Assembly: GCA_023458535.1 (NCBI GenBank)
Contig: JAEWYW010000057.1
Span: forward strand, 1-36,439
Reading direction: 5' to 3'
Origin: Bacteroidota bacterium
Lineage (GTDB): Bacteria; Bacteroidota; Bacteroidia; Flavobacteriales; Weeksellaceae
DNA: 36,439 nucleotides
Below the pieces are notes generated by a model. It was not told the origin of the DNA, ran no database searches, and saw only the letters and a list, made by a program, of their open reading frames with translations. The translations under genes and the position numbers were made by a program. This document shows positions 32,693-36,439 of this stretch, one piece after another; the first letter of the stretch is position 1, and the number at the start of each line of letters is the position of its first letter.

Positions 32693-32887
32693 CTATTCTT
32701 CCTTCTTCCTACCCGCTTTCGTTAAGCTTTGATGTAAGAGAAATTCTATCTGCCCGTTGACGCTTCTAAACTCATCATTAGCCCATTTTTCTAAGAGCTT
32801 AAAAGTGGCTTCATCAATTCGGAGAACAAATGATTTTTTGCCATTTTGGGATTTCTCTGAAGAATTTTGAGACTTTTGAGATTTCAT
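32693..32887 (-). CDS. Arc-like ribbon-helix-helix protein
   Basis: A 64-residue protein. Residues 1-17 are polar and rich in Ser, Gln and Lys. The rest, SFVLRIDEATFKLLEKWAND and SVNGQIEFLLHQSL, matches a ribbon-helix-helix unit: a short strand followed by two helices, as in Arc, MetJ and HicB-tail proteins. It should bind DNA as a dimer. It starts one base after the SPFH stop codon, so the two are surely co-expressed. No toxin-like gene is attached, so a toxin-antitoxin reading is not favoured. It could regulate its own unit. A hairpin terminator follows. Confidence 0.75.
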   Translation of the reverse strand: MKSQKSQNSSEKSQNGKKSFVLRIDEATFKLLEKWANDEFRSVNGQIEFLLHQSLTKAGRKKEE

Positions 32888-32888
32888 T

Positions 32889-33755
32889 TTAATTGTATAA
32901 AGTTCCAGCGTTTAGAATGGGTTGGGCTGCTTTTTCACCACATAAAACTACCATCAAATTACTTACCATGGCTGCTTTTCTTTCATCATCAAGTTCAACA
33001 ATATTTTCCTCAGAAAGTTTTTTCAATGCCAAATCCACCATTCCTACAGCACCTTCCACAATTTTGGTTCGGGCTGCAACAATCGCAGTTGCCTGCTGAC
33101 GTTGCAACATTGCTCCTGCAATTTCTGATGCGTATGCCAAATGAGAAATTCTCGCTTCCTGAACTATAATTCCTGCTTTTGAAAGACGGTCTGTGAGTTC
33201 TTGCTCCAAAATTTTGTTTACCTGATCACCACCATCTCTAAGTGTTATTACAGCATTTTCATCTTCCAGATTATCATATGAAAAACTCACTGCTAAATGG
33301 CGAATAGCTGCTTCACTTTGAATTCTTACATAATCGGTGTATCTTTCGACTTCGAAGGCAGCTTTATAAGTATCTCCCACTTTCCACACAATAACAGCTG
33401 CAATTTCTATGGGGTTCCCCATTTTATCATTCACCTTTAAAGTTTGGCCTTGTAGGTTTTCTGAACGCAAAGACATTTTTTGTGACGAATAAAGAGGGTT
33501 GATAAAGAACAGTCCGTTGTCTTTCACCGTTCCCACATATTTTCCAAAGAAATTCAATACTCTGGAATGGTTTGGCTGAATAATCATTAAACCTTTTAAG
33601 AAGAACATCGACAATAAAAAGCACACAACTGATATACCTACCAATACAATATTATAATCAATCCCTATGATAAATAAATACACAGACGCGATTAAAAGCA
33701 GCAGGCAGATAACCAATGTTAGATAACCTGAAATGGGTTTAACTGTTTTTTCCAT
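32889..33755 (-). CDS. SPFH / band 7 domain membrane protein
   Basis: A 288-residue protein of the stomatin/prohibitin superfamily. Two closely spaced hydrophobic helices (about 10-30 and 33-54) are followed by the SPFH domain from about 55 (QPNHSRVLNFFGKYVGTVKD; ENLQGQTLKVNDKMGNPIEI). Then comes a helical segment with ISHLAYASEIAGAMLQRQQA, typical of the coiled stretch. The end is short and hydrophobic. Such proteins oligomerise into membrane microdomain rings and often work with proteases, though no NfeD or FtsH gene is adjacent. The downstream ribbon-helix-helix gene starts after one base. A promoter with TTTG and TATCTTTA separated by 18 bases lies upstream. Confidence 0.88.
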   Translation of the reverse strand: MEKTVKPISGYLTLVICLLLLIASVYLFIIGIDYNIVLVGISVVCFLLSMFFLKGLMIIQPNHSRVLNFFGKYVGTVKDNGLFFINPLYSSQKMSLRSENLQGQTLKVNDKMGNPIEIAAVIVWKVGDTYKAAFEVERYTDYVRIQSEAAIRHLAVSFSYDNLEDENAVITLRDGGDQVNKILEQELTDRLSKAGIIVQEARISHLAYASEIAGAMLQRQQATAIVAARTKIVEGAVGMVDLALKKLSEENIVELDDERKAAMVSNLMVVLCGEKAAQPILNAGTLYN

Positions 33756-33794
33756 AATTTTTTGTTTTTGTTAAGTGATATTATTTTGATATCA

Positions 33795-33824
33795 TAAAGA
33801 TATGATTTATTTTCAAATTTCAAA
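33795..33824 (-). promoter_or_regulatory. Promoter of the SPFH / RHH unit
   Basis: On the minus strand TTTG (33821-33824) is followed after 18 bases by TATCTTTA (33795-33802), one mismatch from TAnnTTTG. It lies between the rluB-type gene's terminator and the SPFH start, about 40 bases before the ATG. Confidence 0.5.
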
Positions 33825-33858
33825 ATGAAAAATCCCCACAAAAAATTGTGAGGATTTT
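33825..33858 (-). terminator. Terminator of the pseudouridine synthase gene
   Basis: Interrupted inverted repeat: 7 pairs (33829-33835 with 33852-33858), one mismatch, then 5 pairs (33837-33841 with 33846-33850). A T-rich tail follows on the minus strand. Confidence 0.75.
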
Positions 33859-33882
33859 AATTATACAAATAGATTTGCTTAT

Positions 33883-34965
33883 TTACAACATCTTGAGGTT
33901 ATTCACTTCCTGTTCGGTAAGTATTCTCCAATGCCCTCTTTTAATATTTTTCTTGGTTAAACCCGCAAACATTACTCTGTCTAAAGCTTCAACTTCATAA
34001 CCCAATCTCTGGAAAATTCTCCTAATAACACGGTTCCAGCCAATATGAATTTCTATACCCACTTCATTTTTTTGTTTGCCTTCAATAAAAGAAATCTGAT
34101 CAACTGTTGCTACACCTTCTTCCAAACGAATACCATCCCTAATTGCGGCTAAATCATCATTGGTAAGTTTTCTGTCTAAAACTACATGATAAATTTTCTT
34201 CATATCAAATGAAGGGTGCGTTAGTTTTTTGGTCATATGCCCATCATTGGTCAATAAAATAACACCAGTGGTTGAACGATCTAAGCGTCCTACAGGAAAG
34301 AGTCTGTAAGGCGATGCGTTGGCAACCAAATCCATTACGGTTTTCCTTGCTTTATCGTCTTTTGTGGTGGAGATATATCCTTTAGGTTTATTGAGTAAAA
34401 CGTACACTGGCTTTTCTGGAGTAATACTTTGTCCATCAAAAACTACTCTGTCTGTTTTTTGAACCTGGTAACCCATTTCTGTTACCACCTTACCGTTTAC
34501 TTCCACCAAACCTTGGGTAATGAGTTCATCTGCTTCTCTCCTACTGCAAATACCAGAATTGGCGATGTATTTATTTAGTCGAATGGTATCTTTGTGTAAA
34601 TCTTTGTCAATCTTCTTGAATCTTCTTTTCTGAACAAAAGATTTTGCTCTGTCGTCATCTTTATCCTTATCGAAAGGTCTTTTACCGTATTTTAAGTTAC
34701 CTTTTTCATATTTGTCTCTGGCATCAAAACTTTTTCCGCCTCTTTTTGGGAAAGCTTTTTTACCTCTTCTGTCTGGTTTCTCAAATGAACGGGATTCGTC
34801 ATTTGATTTGTTTTCTCTTGGTAAAAAAGATTTCTTATCACCTCTTTCTGTCTTATCGAAAGAGCGCGATTCACTTTCAGAATTACGAGCATTTCGGCGC
34901 GAAGCACTTCCGGGTTTGGAAATTCTTGGTCTTCTCGGTTTTTCGTTACTGTTATCTCTGCTCAT
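33883..34965 (-). CDS. rluB: rRNA pseudouridine synthase (RsuA/RluB family) with charged N-terminal extension
   Basis: A 360-residue protein. The first 125 or so residues are disordered-looking, rich in Arg, Lys, Asp and Ser, with loose repeats of the type RSFxKxxRxxKKxF. An S4 RNA-binding domain follows (IRLNKYIANSGICSRREADE, from about 128). The catalytic domain contains Asp229 in PVGRLDRSTTG, plus LLNKPKGYIST and HPSFDMKKIYHV. The enzyme isomerises a uridine of ribosomal RNA; by similarity this is 23S rRNA (RluB-like), but RluE or RsuA specificity is not excluded. ATG 34965 is chosen because the TTG at 34986 lies in a TATCTTTG promoter element. Confidence 0.88.
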   Translation of the reverse strand: MSRDNSNEKPRRPRISKPGSASRRNARNSESESRSFDKTERGDKKSFLPRENKSNDESRSFEKPDRRGKKAFPKRGGKSFDARDKYEKGNLKYGKRPFDKDKDDDRAKSFVQKRRFKKIDKDLHKDTIRLNKYIANSGICSRREADELITQGLVEVNGKVVTEMGYQVQKTDRVVFDGQSITPEKPVYVLLNKPKGYISTTKDDKARKTVMDLVANASPYRLFPVGRLDRSTTGVILLTNDGHMTKKLTHPSFDMKKIYHVVLDRKLTNDDLAAIRDGIRLEEGVATVDQISFIEGKQKNEVGIEIHIGWNRVIRRIFQRLGYEVEALDRVMFAGLTKKNIKRGHWRILTEQEVNNLKML

Positions 34966-34983
34966 AATTCTTAAAAATTTCCG

Positions 34984-34991
34984 CAAAGATA
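34984..34991 (-). promoter_or_regulatory. -7 element TATCTTTG before the pseudouridine synthase gene
   Basis: A perfect TAnnTTTG on the minus strand, 18 bases before the ATG at 34965, in the divergent region with aroB. No -33 TTTG at normal spacing. Confidence 0.5.
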
Positions 34992-35024
34992 CTAATTTAA
35001 TAAGGATTGTTTGCTTGCGAATTG

Positions 35025-35032
35025 TAACTTTG
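35025..35032 (+). promoter_or_regulatory. -7 element TAACTTTG before aroB
   Basis: A perfect TAnnTTTG, 32 bases before the aroB ATG. With the minus-strand element at 34984-34991 it forms a divergent pair only 33 bases apart. A clear -33 element is not seen. Confidence 0.5.
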
Positions 35033-35064
35033 TGATTTAAACATTCATTATTCCACCTGATACC

Positions 35065-36117
35065 ATGATTATTGAACTCGATGAAAACTTTTCCGCTTTA
35101 CAAGTATATCTCAACGAAAGCAGTTTCGATCAATTGTTTTTTTTAGTGGACGAAAACACTCATCAGTACTGTCTTCCACTAATACTTTCAAATCTTGAAA
35201 CCGATATTCCCTTTGAGATTATAGAAATTGAGTCTGGTGAGGAGATGAAAAACATACAAACCGCAACACAGTTATGGGAAATTCTTACGGAAATGAATGC
35301 TACTCGCAATTCGCTTCTTATTAATGTTGGTGGTGGAGTAATCACAGATATGGGAGGTTTTGTTGCCTCTACCTATAAAAGAGGGATAGCATTTATCAAT
35401 TTACCTACGACATTACTTGCAATGGTGGATGCATCTATCGGTGGCAAAACAGGGATTGATTTGTTGCACTACAAAAATATAGTGGGAACTTTTGCGCAGC
35501 CTGAGCATATTATGGTGTTTCAAGGGTTTTTAAGAACACTTGATTACACGCAGTTGTGCAGCGGTTTTGCAGAGATGCTAAAGCACGGTCTCATTTATAA
35601 CAGGGAACATTGGAGTAACCTCTCAGACTTGAGGGAATTAGATGCCGATCAACTTCTTGATATGATACCAGTTTCTATGAATATAAAACAGGAAGTGGTA
35701 GATCAAGACTTTGATGAAAAGAATATTCGTAAAATTCTAAATTTTGGTCATACCATTGGTCATGCTGTTGAAAGTTTATTTTTGCAAAAAGGGAACCCAA
35801 TTTTTCATGGGGAAGCTGTCGCCATTGGCATGATTTGCGAAAGTCATCTCGCCTATCTGGAAGGTCTATTGGATCTCGAAAGTCACCAACATATCGTTCA
35901 TATCATTCAAAAGTTCTTTCCTTACATCACAATTTCACATTTATATAATGACGAAATACTGGCCTTAATGGCGCATGATAAAAAGAATACCAGCAATACC
36001 ATTAATTTTTCGCTTATCAATTCAATAGGATCATGCATATACAACCATCATTCTAACGAAGAAAACATCACAAAAGCGTTGGAATTTTACAGAAATTTGA
36101 GACATAAGGAATCATAA
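35065..36117 (+). CDS. aroB: 3-dehydroquinate synthase
   Basis: A 350-residue enzyme of the shikimate pathway that converts DAHP to 3-dehydroquinate using NAD and a divalent metal (EC 4.2.3.4). NAD-binding NVGGGVITDMGGFVASTYKR is near 92-111. LPTTLLAMVDASIGGKTGID, GFAEMLKHGLIYN (metal Glu) and LNFGHTIGHAVES (metal His) are all present. Length is usual. It stands alone, divergent from the pseudouridine synthase gene; no other aro gene is adjacent. A weak A/T hairpin about 105 bases downstream (36223-36244) is the only terminator candidate. Confidence 0.95.
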   Translation: MIIELDENFSALQVYLNESSFDQLFFLVDENTHQYCLPLILSNLETDIPFEIIEIESGEEMKNIQTATQLWEILTEMNATRNSLLINVGGGVITDMGGFVASTYKRGIAFINLPTTLLAMVDASIGGKTGIDLLHYKNIVGTFAQPEHIMVFQGFLRTLDYTQLCSGFAEMLKHGLIYNREHWSNLSDLRELDADQLLDMIPVSMNIKQEVVDQDFDEKNIRKILNFGHTIGHAVESLFLQKGNPIFHGEAVAIGMICESHLAYLEGLLDLESHQHIVHIIQKFFPYITISHLYNDEILALMAHDKKNTSNTINFSLINSIGSCIYNHHSNEENITKALEFYRNLRHKES

Positions 36118-36277
36118 CACTGTCATAAAACTCTTTATTTTGACGTAATTTCTAAAAATATGATGAAAAACATACTTTTTTCATTGTTGATATAATTTAT
36201 TAAAAATCAATGTATTACGATTAGATTTTTTAGTAAAAAAGTCTGAATTTAACATTTATTTAACAAAATCCAAAACT

Positions 36278-36294
36278 TTGGCATTCAATTTGAA
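36278..36294 (+). promoter_or_regulatory. Sigma-54-like -24/-12 motif before the last gene
   Basis: TTGGCAT, five bases, then TTGAA. Against the consensus TTGGCAC-N5-TTGC the GG and TTG spacing is exact; the -12 C is replaced by A. It lies 78 bases before the ATG at 36372. No TAnnTTTG element is seen in that leader. Confidence 0.4.
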
Positions 36295-36321
36295 ACATCC
36301 TCTGCGTCATCAAAAAAATGA

Positions 36322-36371
36322 CAAGTAGTAAAATTTAAAATCAAAATTATAAACAAGTAAAATTTAATATT
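36322..36371. repeat. Repeated leader elements before the last gene
   Basis: The 20-mer at 36322-36341 is identical to 29141-29160. A related copy beginning CAAGTAAAATTTAA follows at 36354-36371, directly before the ATG. The leader is almost free of G and C, as is common for strongly translated flavobacterial genes. Confidence 0.5.
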
Positions 36372-36439
36372 ATGAAAAAGTTAATTTTAGGAATGGCAGT
36401 AGCCGTAAGTTCTTTAGCATTTGCTCAACAGACTCCAGC
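36372..36439 (+). CDS. Partial exported protein, N-terminus only
   Basis: The first 22 complete codons of a gene cut by the right edge. The translation MKKLILGMAVAVSSLAFAQQ is a complete Sec signal peptide with a cleavage site at AFA-QQ; two or three mature residues (QQTP) follow. This is the usual start of flavobacterial outer-membrane or periplasmic proteins, but nothing can be said of the family. It has an A-rich leader without a Shine-Dalgarno site and a sigma-54-like motif upstream. It follows aroB in the same direction after about 254 bases and is probably transcribed separately. Confidence 0.65.
   Translation, partial: MKKLILGMAVAVSSLAFAQQTP

Noticed and set aside
32693..32887. Ribbon-helix-helix protein as the antitoxin of a toxin-antitoxin pair
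   Set aside because: Its partner gene is an SPFH membrane protein, not a toxin. No RelE, HicA or PIN-like frame adjoins it.
1..36439. CRISPR arrays, tRNA or rRNA genes, phage or restriction genes
   Set aside because: No spaced direct repeats, tRNA T-loop sequences in gaps, or related proteins were found. Gaps are short and A/T-rich.

Overview
The window is a stretch of ordinary chromosome from a low-GC member of the Bacteroidota, most likely class Flavobacteriia and close to Chryseobacterium, Elizabethkingia or Kaistella (family Weeksellaceae). Four signs support this: a type IX secretion (T9SS) C-terminal sorting domain; repeated TAnnTTTG -7 promoter elements with A/T-rich leaders in place of Shine-Dalgarno sites; an HYC_CC_PP family protein; and a cysteate synthase-like / capnine synthase-like gene pair of the kind that makes sulfonolipids. 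I see no tRNA, rRNA, CRISPR array, prophage or insertion sequence. No gene-free stretch exceeds 300 bases.

Layout. 1-5132 (minus strand): the start of a secreted protein cut by the window edge, a small HYC_CC_PP protein, a TonB-dependent receptor, then a tight unit in which a DUF1697 protein, a secreted TPR-like protein and KdsA (Kdo-8-phosphate synthase) are joined by two ATGA overlaps. 5391-10470 (minus): two large membrane proteins of GT-C glycosyltransferase type, the second a DUF2723 protein. 10687-15631 (plus): a PLP-dependent beta-replacing enzyme and an alpha-oxoamine synthase, read here as cysteate synthase and cysteate fatty acyltransferase, then a secreted S9 (glutamyl endopeptidase-type) peptidase. 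15710-18258 (minus): a T9SS cargo protein and dihydrolipoyl dehydrogenase. 18493-23388: a membrane-anchored TPR/AraC-type regulator facing a GT4 glycosyltransferase and RecQ.

23540-29049 (plus): arabinose-5-phosphate isomerase (KdsD/KpsF), a GH92 alpha-mannosidase with extra C-terminal modules, a zinc-less sirtuin and a lipoprotein-like polysaccharide deacetylase. 29188-32400 (minus): a lysine-degradation unit (ALDH7-type aldehyde dehydrogenase, then lysine 6-aminotransferase, then a DUF2007 protein). 32526-36439: a 44-residue membrane peptide with the best promoter in the window, an SPFH protein coupled to a ribbon-helix-helix protein, an RluB-type pseudouridine synthase with a charged N-terminal tail, AroB, and the start of a secreted protein at the right edge.

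The recurring theme is the cell envelope. KdsD makes arabinose 5-phosphate and KdsA uses it for Kdo. The GT-C and GT4 enzymes, deacetylase and mannosidase act on glycans. The putative sulfonolipid pair supplies outer-membrane lipid. LAT plus ALDH7 convert lysine to 2-aminoadipate. I found no clear new defence or mobile system. The points most worth checking are the sulfonolipid pair, the small membrane peptide, the SPFH/RHH couple, two enzymes that have lost family zinc sites, and a sigma-54-like motif before the last gene.
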